A DNA stretch of 64,000 nucleotides. Origin: Sphingomonas faeni (GTDB lineage Bacteria; Pseudomonadota; Alphaproteobacteria; Sphingomonadales; Sphingomonadaceae). Of the stretch, positions 43,544 to 52,667 are shown piece by piece. Positions within the stretch are counted from its first letter, which is position 1. Each line of letters starts with the position of its first letter. The position numbers were made by a program, and so were the translations under genes. The DNA is taken from assembly GCF_024273235.1 (NCBI RefSeq), contig NZ_JANBVH010000015.1, positions 43,174 through 107,173 of the forward strand, in the 5' to 3' direction. The notes below the pieces were generated by a model. That model worked only from the letters and a program-made list of their open reading frames with translations. It made no database searches and was not told the DNA's origin.

Positions 43544-44491
43544 ATGCCAAGCTTCCTCGACTTCGAGAAACCGATCGCCGAACTCCAGGGCCGGATCGAC
43601 GAACTCCGCGATACCGCCGCCGAAGGCAGCGTCGACCTCGCCGCCGACATCGCCCGTCTGCAGGCGAAGTCCGACAAGCTGCTGAAGGATACCTTCGCGC
43701 GGCTGACCCCGTGGCAGAAGACGCAGGTCGCGCGCCATCCGGAACGCCCGCACTTCAAGGATTACGTCGCCGCGTTGTTCGAAGAGTTCGTCCCGCTGGC
43801 GGGCGACCGCGCGTTCGGCGACGACCAGGCGATCCTCGGCGGCTTCGCGACCTTCCGGGGCCGGAAAATCATGGTGCTCGGCCATGAGAAGGGCGACGAC
43901 ACCGCCAGCCGCCTCCGCCATAATTTCGGCATGGGGAAGCCCGAAGGGTATCGCAAGGCGATCCGCCTCGTCGAACTCGCCAACCGATTCGGCCTGCCGA
44001 TCGTCACTTTGGTCGACACCTCAGGCGCGTTCCCCGGCATCCAGGCCGAAGAGCGCGGCCAGGCCGAGGCGATCGCGCGCTCCACGGAAGCCTGCCTCAA
44101 CGCCGGCGTCCCGATCATCGCGGCGATCGTCGGCGAAGGCGGCTCGGGCGGCGCGGTCGCGCTCGCGGCGGGCAACCGCGTGCTGATGTTCGAACATGCG
44201 GTCTATTCGGTGATCAGCCCCGAAGGCTGCGCTTCGATCCTGTGGCGCACCGCGGACAAGGCACCCGAGGCGGCCGAAGCGATGCGCATCACCGCGCAGG
44301 ACCTGAAGGCGTTCGGCGTGATCGACGACATCGTCGCCGAACCGCTGGGTGGCGCACACCGTGACCGGGTCGCGGCGATCGAGGCGCTGGGCGACGCGCT
44401 GTCGTCGGCGCTCGACGATCTCGTGACGCTTGCGCCGGCCGACCTGCGTAAGGATCGCCAGGCCAAGTTCCTGAAGATGGGCCGCCTCTGA
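43544..44491 (+). CDS. accA: Acetyl-CoA carboxylase carboxyltransferase subunit alpha
   Basis: First committed step of fatty-acid synthesis, acts with AccD. 315 residues, full family length: FLDFEKPIAELQGRIDELRD, MVLGHEKGDD, NFGMGKPEGYRKA, DTSGAFPGIQAEERGQAEAI, VIGEGGSGGA-like VGEGGSGGAVAL, SVISPEGCASILWR. Confidence 0.97.
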   Translation: MPSFLDFEKPIAELQGRIDELRDTAAEGSVDLAADIARLQAKSDKLLKDTFARLTPWQKTQVARHPERPHFKDYVAALFEEFVPLAGDRAFGDDQAILGGFATFRGRKIMVLGHEKGDDTASRLRHNFGMGKPEGYRKAIRLVELANRFGLPIVTLVDTSGAFPGIQAEERGQAEAIARSTEACLNAGVPIIAAIVGEGGSGGAVALAAGNRVLMFEHAVYSVISPEGCASILWRTADKAPEAAEAMRITAQDLKAFGVIDDIVAEPLGGAHRDRVAAIEALGDALSSALDDLVTLAPADLRKDRQAKFLKMGRL

Positions 44492-44502
44492 GCCCCTGAA
44501 CG

Positions 44503-44534
44503 AAAAAGGGCGGCGAAACAGAGTTTCGCCGCCC
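44503..44534 (-). terminator. Terminator of Flp pilin gene
   Basis: Stem GGGCGGCGAAA / TTTCGCCGCCC with a 5-nt loop; on the minus strand TTTTT follows. It also separates the pilin gene from convergent accA. Confidence 0.85.
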
Positions 44535-44559
44535 AATCTGGTTCGTGATCTTTTACTGA

Positions 44560-44754
44560 TCAGGTTGCGGCAGCCGTCGAACCGTTCAGCTTGGTCGAGA
44601 CGTTGTTGAACGTCTTGTTCAGGCTGTTGCCCAGGCCCTGCATCGCGGCGATCGCGGCTACGGCGATCAGCGCGGCGATGAGGCCGTACTCGATTGCGGT
44701 CGCACCCTTGCTGTTCTTGAAAAACTTGCGGATCGTTGTCATTCCGGTCTCCAT
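44560..44754 (-). CDS. Flp/Fap-type IVb pilin
   Basis: 64 residues, or 60 from the second Met (MTTIRKFFKNSKGATAIEYG), the more usual start. GATAIEYGLIAALIAVAAIA is the prepilin-peptidase site and hydrophobic spine of Flp pilins. Short C-terminus ending GSTAAAT. No tad, cpaA or rcp genes lie in the window, so assembly depends on genes elsewhere. Confidence 0.9.
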   Translation of the reverse strand: METGMTTIRKFFKNSKGATAIEYGLIAALIAVAAIAAMQGLGNSLNKTFNNVSTKLNGSTAAAT

Positions 44755-44868
44755 ACTTCGATTTGTCTAGTGTCACCCGGCTGGACCGGACGGGCCGGAT
44801 CAGCAATTCGAGGGATACAAGTGGTGAGTTGAGAAAGGTTTAAGGCGGCCTCAGTTTTCTGCCGGGGC

Positions 44869-45078
44869 CTATCGAGCGCCAGCGACCCTGGTTTCGACAT
44901 AGGTCCACATGCGGGTCGTCGAACCGGCCAGACCGGTCAGTCCGACGATCATGGCGATCACGACGAAGGCGAGGATCAGGCCATATTCGACCGCGGTGGC
45001 GCCGCGGGATTCGCGCAGCGCACGCGCCATTGTTCGGAGCAGGAACGGCGGGATCGTCGCAGGGTATTTTGGCCTCAT
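44869..45078 (-). CDS. Second Flp-type pilin-like protein
   Basis: 69 residues from the first ATG, or 53 from ATG 45030 (MARALRESRGATAVEYGLIL), more in line with the family. GATAVEYGLILAFVVIAMIV matches the Flp cleavage and hydrophobic motif. Shorter conserved C-terminus than the first pilin, so it may be a minor pilin. Confidence 0.8.
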   Translation of the reverse strand: MRPKYPATIPPFLLRTMARALRESRGATAVEYGLILAFVVIAMIVGLTGLAGSTTRMWTYVETRVAGAR

Positions 45079-45109
45079 CGGGCACGTCTAGTCGCAAGGA
45101 ACTTAAGGG

Positions 45110-45538
45110 ATGACCAACGACCGGCTCGATTTTGCCGCGCCTCTGCTGTTGCCCGTGGTTGCCGCGGCGCTCGTCGATATCGACGGGCGCGTCCTTTTGC
45201 AGCAACGGCCGGAGGGGAGGTCGCTTGCCGGGCTCTGGGAGTTCCCCGGCGGCAAGGTGGAGCCCGGTGAAACGCCCGAGGCGGCGTTGATCCGTGAGCT
45301 CGAGGAGGAACTGGCGATCGCCGTGCCGCAAGCCTGCCTCGCGCCCGCCGCGTTCGCCAGCGCGCCGTTGGGCGAGCGTCACCTGCTGTTGCTGCTCTAC
45401 GTGACGCGCAAATGGAGCGGCGTGCCACGCGCACTCGAAGCGACGGCGCTGCGATGGGTCAGGCCGGCGGACATGCACGCGCTGCCGATGCCGCCCGCGG
45501 ATCGTCCGTTGATCGGCCTGCTCGACGCGCTGATCTGA
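45110..45538 (+). CDS. mutT: MutT-like Nudix hydrolase
   Basis: 142 residues. Nudix box GGKVEPGETPEAALIRELEE-EL is complete, preceded by VLLQQRPEGRSLAGLWEFPG, the MutT-type signature. It probably cleaves 8-oxo-dGTP and so prevents mutation. The C-terminal 50 residues fit the (deoxy)nucleoside-triphosphate group. After the stop, a 10-bp unit (CTGATTGGGA) is repeated about three times (45534-45563). Confidence 0.9.
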   Translation: MTNDRLDFAAPLLLPVVAAALVDIDGRVLLQQRPEGRSLAGLWEFPGGKVEPGETPEAALIRELEEELAIAVPQACLAPAAFASAPLGERHLLLLLYVTRKWSGVPRALEATALRWVRPADMHALPMPPADRPLIGLLDALI

Positions 45539-45941
45539 TTGGGATCTGATTGGGATCTGATTGGCCGGCGATCGAACTGGATCGGTTAGTGACTAGAATC
45601 GCACAGGATTTGCGTCCGATCGAACGGGTCGTTGGTTGAGCCGGAGGTATGTCGGCCGGCCATCAACCTTTGGCTCGTCACCAAGGCAGGTCGGCATACT
45701 TCATGTTCAAATTCTGCTTGATATCGCGCTCCGACAGGCGCATGCAGAAAGCTACTGGCGTACGTCCCCAAGACCGTATCCAGTTGCCTGGACTGCGGCT
45801 CGCGCGCGTTATTCCCTTTTCTCGAGCGAGCCGTTTCCGGCACCTCCCCACAGCGCAACATGCCACGCCAGAGTGTCCGGCTTCGATCGCCCTGATCCTT
45901 GGCTTTTCATGTAGATCGATAGGCACGCAGTCACATGCCGC
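45539..45941. other. 403-bp region without a supported gene
   Basis: Starts with the CTGATTGGGA tandem repeat. The base composition is less GC-rich than the neighbours. Frames exist on both strands, but none has a recognisable family or ribosome-binding site. It could be a decayed gene. Confidence 0.4.
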
Positions 45942-46085
45942 CTAAGCGACGGCGGCTCGATCTGCCGCCGCCAGTGCGTCCGCAAGCAAGGCCGCGATCA
46001 ACGTCTCGTGCTGTGCGTCGGCCAGGTGCAAGGCCTGGGCTATGGCCTCGCGCAACGACGCCCGTTCGGTCTGGGCACTGTCCAT
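45942..46085 (-). CDS. Small hypothetical protein (47 aa)
   Basis: Starts MDSAQTERASLREAIAQALH and ends DALAAADRAAVA; mostly amphipathic helix with acidic and alanine residues. AGGA lies 8 nt before the ATG, and the frame shows normal GC-rich codon use, which supports coding. No family recognised. It lies beyond the terminator of the next gene cluster and so has its own promoter. Confidence 0.55.
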   Translation of the reverse strand: MDSAQTERASLREAIAQALHLADAQHETLIAALLADALAAADRAAVA

Positions 46086-46137
46086 TACGATTTTCCTGAT
46101 TGTAGGGGGCCGGACACTTCGACCCGTGCTCCGTCCA

Positions 46138-46171
46138 TAAAAAGGGGGCCGCCAAAGCCGGCAGCCCCCTT
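46138..46171 (-). terminator. Terminator of membrane-protein gene at 46294
   Basis: Stem AAGGGGGC / GCCCCCTT with a 14-nt loop; on the minus strand a TTTTT run follows. Confidence 0.75.
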
Positions 46172-46293
46172 CTCGACGATCTTAACCCGATTCCTGGCGA
46201 TCGGTCCTCGACCGGGGCGCTCGGAGAGACGACCCGGTGTCGGCGCTGTCCCGGCAGTGGAAGCGAGCAGTCTCGACAGTCTCAGATGCGGCC

Positions 46294-47172
46294 TTAGACG
46301 CGGCGACGTGCTGCGGCGGTAGCACCGAAGCCAGCGGCTGCGGCACCGATCAGCAACGCGATCACGACCATGAAGGACGTCCCGGCAGCGGCACCGGCGG
46401 CTGCGTCGGTGGCCGACTTGGCGGTCTCGATCGTGTCGTTCTTGGTCTTCACGAACTGTGCCTTGGCGCGCGTCACCTGGGCCTGGGCCTCGGGGCGGCT
46501 GATCTTGCGCTGGGCGGCGACGATGTCGACGATCCGGCTTTCGGCCTGCGCACCGTCCTGGCCACCGCGGGCAAGCGCCGGCAGCTGCTTGGCGATTTCC
46601 TTCTGCGCCTGCTCGGGCGTCATCAGGGCGGGATCCGACGGCGCGTCCGACAGATACTCGGCAGCTTCCTCGCGGACGTCGGTCACGTCGACATTCGCGA
46701 CGTCGGCGACCTTGGGTGCTGCGGCGCCGATGCCCGTGCCAGCTGCGGAAGCGACCGAGCCGACGGTGCGGAATGCACCACCGATGATGCCGCCGACCGC
46801 CGAGGTGAGCAGGTACAGGGTGAGGATCAGCGTGACGCCCCACACGACCAGGCCGTGGACCAGGCCGTCGAAACGATCATGGACGCCGGCGACGCGTGCC
46901 GCGGCATAACCGCCAGCGCCAAGCGCGATGACCGTCGTGATCACCCAATAGATGCCCGCGCCGATGCCAAAACCGGCCGCCCCCGGCGTGGTGCCCTCGA
47001 CCGGATCGACGAGGCTGAGACCAATGCCGGTCCCGAGGATGCCGAGCACGAGCTGGACCGCGATCGCGAGCACGACGCCCGCGAAGATCGCACCCCAGGA
47101 TACGCGCGTCGGGGTTTTCGCATAGCGAACGTCATCGACCGGCAGGCCGCCGGGCGTCAGATGGGTAGCCAT
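46294..47172 (-). CDS. Multi-pass membrane protein, PhnA-like/unknown
   Basis: 292 residues. About four transmembrane segments (about 25-50, 70-97, 104-130 and 260-285) with a long soluble loop (about 145-255) rich in Ala, Gln and charged residues. ISWGAIFAGVVLAIAVQLVL-like text (VSWGAIFAGVVLAIAVQLVL) recurs in uncharacterised membrane proteins near stress genes. Start ATG 47172 with AGGAG upstream. It is the last gene of the stress-like cluster on this strand. Function unknown. Confidence 0.7.
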   Translation of the reverse strand: MATHLTPGGLPVDDVRYAKTPTRVSWGAIFAGVVLAIAVQLVLGILGTGIGLSLVDPVEGTTPGAAGFGIGAGIYWVITTVIALGAGGYAAARVAGVHDRFDGLVHGLVVWGVTLILTLYLLTSAVGGIIGGAFRTVGSVASAAGTGIGAAAPKVADVANVDVTDVREEAAEYLSDAPSDPALMTPEQAQKEIAKQLPALARGGQDGAQAESRIVDIVAAQRKISRPEAQAQVTRAKAQFVKTKNDTIETAKSATDAAAGAAAGTSFMVVIALLIGAAAAGFGATAAARRRV

Positions 47173-47208
47173 AAATACTCCTGTTATAAAAGCTGTCGAA
47201 CGACGGCG

Positions 47209-47514
47209 TCAGTCTGCGCCGTTCTCGTCGATGTGGTTTCCGCGCTTCACCGGAGGCGTGACGGGCTTTCGCGCCTCGTCCTTGCCGTTGCGGTCGGCGT
47301 CGTTTTCGGCATCGCCGTCCGGCTGTTCGCCGAGCGGCTCGCCGATGATCTTGCCGATCGCATCCTGCACCGATTCCCGGGCCTGGCGAACGCGTGCACG
47401 CTCCTCGGCGGGGGTGCCGTCCCTATCTTGCGGCGCCCCGTCCTGGAACGACCCGTCCTTGAACGACCCGTCCTTGAACAAAGCGTCTGGCTTGAGATCT
47501 TTTGCGCGGGTCAT
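47209..47514 (-). CDS. Small acidic repeat protein
   Basis: 101 residues, highly charged, no membrane segment. The N-terminus has three near-repeats (LFKDG, SFKDG, SFQDG), and the C-terminus is Asp/Asn/Gly-rich, so it is probably disordered. Its ATG overlaps the stop of the PAS-LuxR gene (ATGA), so it is made together with the regulator. Family not recognised. Confidence 0.6.
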   Translation of the reverse strand: MTRAKDLKPDALFKDGSFKDGSFQDGAPQDRDGTPAEERARVRQARESVQDAIGKIIGEPLGEQPDGDAENDADRNGKDEARKPVTPPVKRGNHIDENGAD

Positions 47515-49103
47515 GCCGTCGCCTCCAGGGAATGTGCACCGGTGCGCGCCGTCGGCACCGGCATGGAATCGCCATCAAAGCCGCGTGCGCGCGCCCATGC
47601 GGCGGCGGCGTTGCGACGGTTGACGCCGATCTTCGAATAGATCCGTGCGACGTGGTTGCGCACGGTGTTGCCGGATACGTCGAGCGCACGCGCGATCGAC
47701 TTGTCGTCGAGCCCGCGACAGATCAGCGCCAGCACCTCGCGCTCGCGCTGCGTCAGTTCGTCCAGCCCGACGCCCATCGGCTCGACCTGCGGCGTACGGA
47801 TCCGCGCGAGCTTCTCCATGATCGAGCGGCTGAGCCAGCTCGTGTCCTTCATCACCGCCTCGATCGCGTGGACCAGTTCGCGCTCCGACGCCTTGCGCGT
47901 ACTGATGTCGCGCATCGCCCACAGCACGCAGGCTTCGTCGCCGAGCATGATCGGTTCGGTCGACACGATGCAGTCGATGACCTCGCCGTCCTTGAGACGG
48001 AGACGGACCTCGCGGTCGCGGATCGGCGTGCCCGCCTCGATCTCGCCTTCCATCGCCTCGCGCAGCGCCGGGGTTTCCCACAGGTCGACCTCGTCGAGCG
48101 GTCGCCCGACGATTTCGTCCGCGGAATAGCCCGTCAGCGCGGTGAAGGCCTCGTTCACGTCGCACAGCCGGTGGCCGTCGAGCGCACCGATCGCCAGCGC
48201 CACGGGTGCGAGCGAGAAGGTCCGCGTGAACCGCTCCTCGCTCTGGCGAAGCGCCTGCTCCGCCTTCCGCCGCGGTTCGAGATCGGCGAAGGTGAACAGC
48301 ATGCACGGCTGCCCGCTCATGTCGATCGGCTGGCCGGCGACGATGACCAGCTTGGTCGCGCCGCCGGGAAGGTCCAGCTCGGCCTCCATCTGCGGGATGG
48401 TGCGACCCTCTTTCAGGCGTTCCTTGGCGAGGTCGCGCTTGTCGGCGCGCGCCAGCACGTCGATATCGTAGACACTGCCCGCCAGGATCGCGTCGCGGTC
48501 GTGCCCGGTCATGTCGATGAAGCCCTGGTTGACCTTCACGAAACGAAGGTCGCACAGACGGGCAATGATCGCCGGCGCCGGATTGGCGTTGAACGACTGT
48601 TCGAACCGGTCCTCCGCCTCGAACCGTGCCGACACGTCCTGGATGATCAGGACGAGGCATTCCGGCTCTTCCACCTCGTTGGTGAGGACGAGGCTACGGA
48701 CCTGGTGGACCCAGCGTGGCTCCCGCTCGCCCGCGACCGCGACCTCGACGACCACTTGCGAGAACGCCTCGCCCGACACCACCCGCTCGATCGGATAGTC
48801 GGCGTCGTTCAGCTTGTGGTTGTTGCGATACCGCAGCTGGAACCGCTGGCGGTAATCGTCGACCGTGCTGCCGAGATCCTCGACCGACTCGACCCCGTGC
48901 ATCCCGAGCGCCGCATGATTGGCCCACAGGATCGCCTGGTCGGGGTCGATGAGAATCACGCCCTCGTTCAGCCCCGCGATGATCTGGCGCAGGTGGCGCA
49001 GATCGGCGGAGTCGCGGAGCGACTTGAGGGCGGGCGCCAAGGGGGTGGGGTCCGTAGCCACGGGATCAGTCGCGCCGACCGTGCACGAGCCAGGCGATGC
49101 CAT
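47511..49103 (-). CDS. PAS-PAS-PAS-LuxR transcriptional regulator
   Basis: 530 residues from ATG 49103 (overlaps the CsbD-like gene by 38 nt); GTG 49061 after that stop is an equal candidate. Three PAS domains: about 35-150 (IIAGLNEGVILIDPDQAILW), 165-285 (FNANPAPAIIARLCDLRFVK) and 295-410 (FSLAPVALAIGALDGHRLCD). A C-terminal LuxR helix-turn-helix follows (LTQREREVLALICRGLDDKS, then NTVRNHVARIYSKIGV). No receiver domain, so it senses directly through PAS. Its signal and targets are unknown; neighbours suggest stress control. Confidence 0.88.
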   Translation of the reverse strand: MASPGSCTVGATDPVATDPTPLAPALKSLRDSADLRHLRQIIAGLNEGVILIDPDQAILWANHAALGMHGVESVEDLGSTVDDYRQRFQLRYRNNHKLNDADYPIERVVSGEAFSQVVVEVAVAGEREPRWVHQVRSLVLTNEVEEPECLVLIIQDVSARFEAEDRFEQSFNANPAPAIIARLCDLRFVKVNQGFIDMTGHDRDAILAGSVYDIDVLARADKRDLAKERLKEGRTIPQMEAELDLPGGATKLVIVAGQPIDMSGQPCMLFTFADLEPRRKAEQALRQSEERFTRTFSLAPVALAIGALDGHRLCDVNEAFTALTGYSADEIVGRPLDEVDLWETPALREAMEGEIEAGTPIRDREVRLRLKDGEVIDCIVSTEPIMLGDEACVLWAMRDISTRKASERELVHAIEAVMKDTSWLSRSIMEKLARIRTPQVEPMGVGLDELTQREREVLALICRGLDDKSIARALDVSGNTVRNHVARIYSKIGVNRRNAAAAWARARGFDGDSMPVPTARTGAHSLEATA

Positions 49104-49431
49104 AGCCGACCGCGGCCGCACCGAGCGCCCACAAGATGGGGGCGTCCTGCGCCGAAGCCTGGGCCGATGCGGCACCGCGACGGGCGACCTCGGCGGCGCG
49201 CTCGCCGGCGTCGCGGGCTTCGCTGCCGATCTTCTCGGCCAGCTCGGGTGCGCCATCGACCGCGTCGTTGATCGCCGACTTGGCGCGACCGTACAGATTC
49301 TGTGCGCCACCGGCGACCTGATCGACGACGCCGTCGACCTGCCAGTCGCGGCTGTTCACGGTGTCGCCGATAGCCTTCTCGACCTTGCCGCCGACATAGC
49401 GGGCGCCGCCCTGAAACTCGTCCTTGTTCAT
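49066..49431 (-). CDS. CsbD-like stress protein with C-terminal membrane segment
   Basis: 121 residues from ATG 49431 with AAAGGA upstream. The N-terminal MNKDEFQGGARYVGGKVEKA resembles the CsbD stress-response domain; the long Ala-rich helix (about 60-95) and terminal APILWALGAAAVGYGIAWLV membrane segment resemble DUF883/ElaB-type proteins. Probably an abundant general-stress protein attached to the inner membrane. Heads the PAS-LuxR unit. Confidence 0.75.
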   Translation of the reverse strand: MNKDEFQGGARYVGGKVEKAIGDTVNSRDWQVDGVVDQVAGGAQNLYGRAKSAINDAVDGAPELAEKIGSEARDAGERAAEVARRGAASAQASAQDAPILWALGAAAVGYGIAWLVHGRRD

Positions 49432-49647
49432 GATCGTATTCCTTTCAGAAATCACGTCTCGCATCGCGTGACCGCGATCGGCCGCATCGAAAGCGTGCTC
49501 GTTACGCCACCGTTGCAACCGGACTGGACGCATAAACTGCCGTCTAAGCGCTTGGTTCCTGGTAGTTTTGTGCCTGCATCTAGTCGGTATGTACCACGTC
49601 GGGACAGGTGGGCCGGGACGCTGGCAGGCGTCATCCGCGACCCGTTT

Positions 49648-50940
49648 TCACGCAGCCGTTTTCGCCCGGTCCTTCGTCTCCGGCATCGCGATCAGGTACA
49701 GCGCCAGCCCAAGGCCGGCGACGGTGGCGAGCGTCAGGAACCCGGCCGTGTAGCCCGACCAGACGATGATCGACCCGGCGAGCGTCGCGGACAGCGCGGC
49801 GCCGAGGCCCTGCACGCTGGCCACCGCGCCCTGGCTCACGTTGAACCGGCCGGTGCCCTTGGTCAGATCGGCGATCACCACCGGGAACAGCGCACCGAAG
49901 ATGCCTGCGCCGATGCCGTCGAGCGCCTGCACACCGACCAGCCACCACGGATTGTCCGACACGGTGTACAGCGCGCCGCGCGCCGCGAGGAACCCGAACG
50001 CGATCAGGAACAGCGGCTTGGTGCCCCATTTCTCGGTATTGCGGCCGACCACGATCGCGACCGGCACCATGACGAGCTGCGCGGCGACGATGCAGGCGGC
50101 GGTCAGCGAGGTCGCCTGGTCCTTGCCGACGGTGCGCGAGAGCAGCTGGCTGACCGATGTCAGCATCGCCGCGTTGGCGAGGTGGAAGAGGAAGGCGGTG
50201 ACCGCGAAGATCATCAGCGGCTTGTTCTCGATCAGCATCTTCCAGCCGCTCGGTTCCTCGCAATCGTCCTCGGGCTCGCAATCCAGGCCGCGCGCGACCG
50301 CGTTGTCGATGTCGTCATTGTCGATCCGCGACGCCGTCACGATGCTGGCGACGGTCAGCGCGCCCATCAGCCAGAACACCACGACCGGCCCGAACTGCCA
50401 TGCGAGTACGCCCGCCAGCGCCGCCGACACCGCGTTGCCGGCATGATTGAACGCTTCGTTGCGGCCGACCCGCTTGGCGAACAGCTTGGGGCCGACCAGC
50501 CCGAGCGTGATCGCCGAGATCGCCGGGGCGAACACCGCACCCGCGATGGCGGCGATCGACTGAGTGACGGCGACCGCGGTGAAGCCCGTGACGATCGGCA
50601 GCGAGATGCTGCTGAGCGTGACGAGCAATGCCGCGATCATGACGATCCGCGGCTTGTTCCTGCCGCGATCGATCAGGCCGCCGGCGGGGGTCTGCGAGAT
50701 CAGCCCGACGATCCCGGCGATGGTCAGGATCATGCCGACCGTCGCCTCGTTCCAGCCGTGCGCCGGACCGCGCACCGCGAGAAGATAGATCGCCAGATAC
50801 GGTCCGAGGCCGTCGCGCACGTCGGCGAGGAAGAAGTTCAGCGCGTCGAGCGTCCTGTTCGGCGTGGACTTTCCGCCTCCCTCGGCACCACCCTTTTTGC
50901 CGGCGTCTTCGGCGAAACCGTCACCCGTCGTGCTGGCCAT
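49648..50940 (-). CDS. MFS transporter
   Basis: 430 residues from ATG 50940 (AGGGA 7 nt upstream), 12 predicted segments. N-terminal cytoplasmic stretch GKKGGAEGGGKSTPNRTLDA is Gly/Lys-rich. The middle loop (about 200-225) is unusually acidic (DNDDIDNAVARGLDCEPEDD). Resembles MFS proteins of unknown substrate common in proteobacteria. A tandem repeat lies about 90-125 nt upstream of its start. Confidence 0.82.
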   Translation of the reverse strand: MASTTGDGFAEDAGKKGGAEGGGKSTPNRTLDALNFFLADVRDGLGPYLAIYLLAVRGPAHGWNEATVGMILTIAGIVGLISQTPAGGLIDRGRNKPRIVMIAALLVTLSSISLPIVTGFTAVAVTQSIAAIAGAVFAPAISAITLGLVGPKLFAKRVGRNEAFNHAGNAVSAALAGVLAWQFGPVVVFWLMGALTVASIVTASRIDNDDIDNAVARGLDCEPEDDCEEPSGWKMLIENKPLMIFAVTAFLFHLANAAMLTSVSQLLSRTVGKDQATSLTAACIVAAQLVMVPVAIVVGRNTEKWGTKPLFLIAFGFLAARGALYTVSDNPWWLVGVQALDGIGAGIFGALFPVVIADLTKGTGRFNVSQGAVASVQGLGAALSATLAGSIIVWSGYTAGFLTLATVAGLGLALYLIAMPETKDRAKTAA

Positions 50941-51031
50941 GGCAATTCCCTGAAAGTCGGTGTCGCGGAACCCGGCGCGGTCGGGAAACCCGTCGGCCAT
51001 CGGATCGCTAAAGCTATCGCCCGGGGGAAAG

Positions 51032-51065
51032 TTTCCGCGGACTATAAATTTCCGCGGACTATAAA
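51032..51065. promoter_or_regulatory. Tandem 17-bp direct repeat upstream of MFS gene
   Basis: TTTCCGCGGACTATAAA occurs twice with no gap, followed by TATAGTCGG. Each unit holds the palindrome CCGCGG and an AT-rich TATAAA. It may be paired operators or a local duplication of a promoter region. Confidence 0.5.
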
Positions 51066-51352
51066 TATAGTCGGATCAGATATTCCCCAGTGAAGTCAGA
51101 AGCTAAACCGAAACTGAACGGCGCGGTTCAGCGTCGGATCATGAATAAAATGTCACGGAACGATGATCATCCAGCCACGCTATGGGGCGGCGCTCGACCG
51201 GGAAGCGTGCGAGGACTTTGGGGCTGGTTTAATGGCAGGAGACGGCGCGCGCCGCGGCCCCAACAAAAGCGGCCCCAACTTGAACGGACTCGATAGGTGA
51301 GCACGGCGATGACGAAGACGACCCGGCGGATCGGCGCGCGGAGGCTGGCCGC

Positions 51353-52606
51353 GTGACATTGCCGGTCTATGCGATCTGGGCGATCTGTTTCGTCGCGACC
51401 TTCGGCGTGATCACGCGCCCGTTCAAGCTGCCCGAGGCGGTCTGGGCGGTCGCCGGCGCTGCGCTGCTGCTGGTGTTCGGGCTCATGTCGCCCGGTGCCG
51501 CGTGGAGCGCGGTGCTGAAGGGTGGCGACGTCTATCTTTTCCTGATCGGGATGATGCTGTTGTCCGAAGTCGCCCGCGACGAGGGGCTGTTCGACTGGGT
51601 CGCCGAGCACGCCGTCCGGCTGGCCAGGGGATCGACCAGCCGGCTGTTCGCGCTGGTCTTCGGCGTCGGGATCGTCGTCACGACCTTCCTGTCGAACGAC
51701 GCGACCGCGGTGGTGCTGACCCCCGCCGTCTATGCCGCGGCGAAGAGAGCGAAGGCGGATCCGCTGCCGATGCTGTTCGCGTGTGCATTGATCGCCAACG
51801 CAGCGAGCTTCGTGCTGCCGATCTCGAACCCTGCGAACTTGGTGCTGTACGGCGGCGCGATGCCGTCGCTGGGCGCGTGGATGGCGTCATTCACGCTGCC
51901 GTCGCTGCTGTCGATCGGCGTGACGTTCCTGGTCCTGCGCTGGGTCGAGCGCGAGCGCCTCACGGGCGAGTGCGAGACCGTCGTCGAGACCGGTACGCTG
52001 CCCCGGGGCGGGAAGATCGCGCTCGGCGGGATCGTCGCGACCGCCGTGCTGCTGATCGCGGCGTCGGCGCAGGGCCATGATCTCGGCCTGCCGACCTGCC
52101 TCGCCGGGATCGCGACGATGGCCGCGATCTGCATCGGTGGCCGCAAGTCGCCGTTCCCGACGCTTCGTTCGGTATCCTGGGCCGTCCTGCCGCTGGTCGC
52201 CGGGCTGTTCGTGCTGGTCGAGGCGCTGGCCAGCACCGGCGTGATCGCGATGCTGGCGCGCTGGCTGGCGGCGAGCGCGGCACGATCGCCATCGGTCACC
52301 GCCGGCGTGGCGGGCACCATACTGGCGTTCGGATCGAACCTGATGAACAATTTGCCGGCCGGGCTGATCGCCAGCACCACGCTCCAGCAGGCGCATGTCC
52401 CGCAGATCGTCACCGACGGCTTGCTGATCGGCGTGGACCTGGGGCCCAACCTGTCGATCACCGGTTCGCTCGCGACCATCCTGTGGCTGACCGCGATCCG
52501 TCGCGAAGGCGAGGACGTCGGTTTCTGGCGCTTCCTGAAGGTCGGCGCGCTGGTGATGCCGCCCGCGCTGTTCGCGGCACTCGGCGCGCGGTTGTTGCTC
52601 GGGTAA
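51353..52606 (+). CDS. ArsB/NhaD-type anion or arsenite transporter
   Basis: 417 residues from GTG 51353, about 11 membrane segments. FLSNDATAVVLTPAVYA, ISNPANLVLYGG, GSNLMNNLPAGLIA and DLGPNLSITGSLATILWL are the ArsB family motifs. Typical role: arsenite export. No arsR, arsC or arsH genes adjoin, so a different ion is possible. A 15-codon frame (51309-51356) overlaps its start (GTGA) and may couple translation. Confidence 0.85.
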   Translation: MTLPVYAIWAICFVATFGVITRPFKLPEAVWAVAGAALLLVFGLMSPGAAWSAVLKGGDVYLFLIGMMLLSEVARDEGLFDWVAEHAVRLARGSTSRLFALVFGVGIVVTTFLSNDATAVVLTPAVYAAAKRAKADPLPMLFACALIANAASFVLPISNPANLVLYGGAMPSLGAWMASFTLPSLLSIGVTFLVLRWVERERLTGECETVVETGTLPRGGKIALGGIVATAVLLIAASAQGHDLGLPTCLAGIATMAAICIGGRKSPFPTLRSVSWAVLPLVAGLFVLVEALASTGVIAMLARWLAASAARSPSVTAGVAGTILAFGSNLMNNLPAGLIASTTLQQAHVPQIVTDGLLIGVDLGPNLSITGSLATILWLTAIRREGEDVGFWRFLKVGALVMPPALFAALGARLLLG

Positions 52607-52667
52607 GGTACTGCTGGGGTAAGGGATCGTTCGAACGCGTGTGTCGCAGTCACGCGTGACTGGAAAT

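Noticed and set aside
45586..45926. Overlapping short frames on both strands
   Set aside because: Three competing frames without ribosome-binding sites or recognisable motifs; left as a gene-free region.
51090..51296. 68-codon Arg-rich frame before the ArsB-like gene
   Set aside because: No ribosome-binding site, no known family, and the basic composition follows from GC bias.
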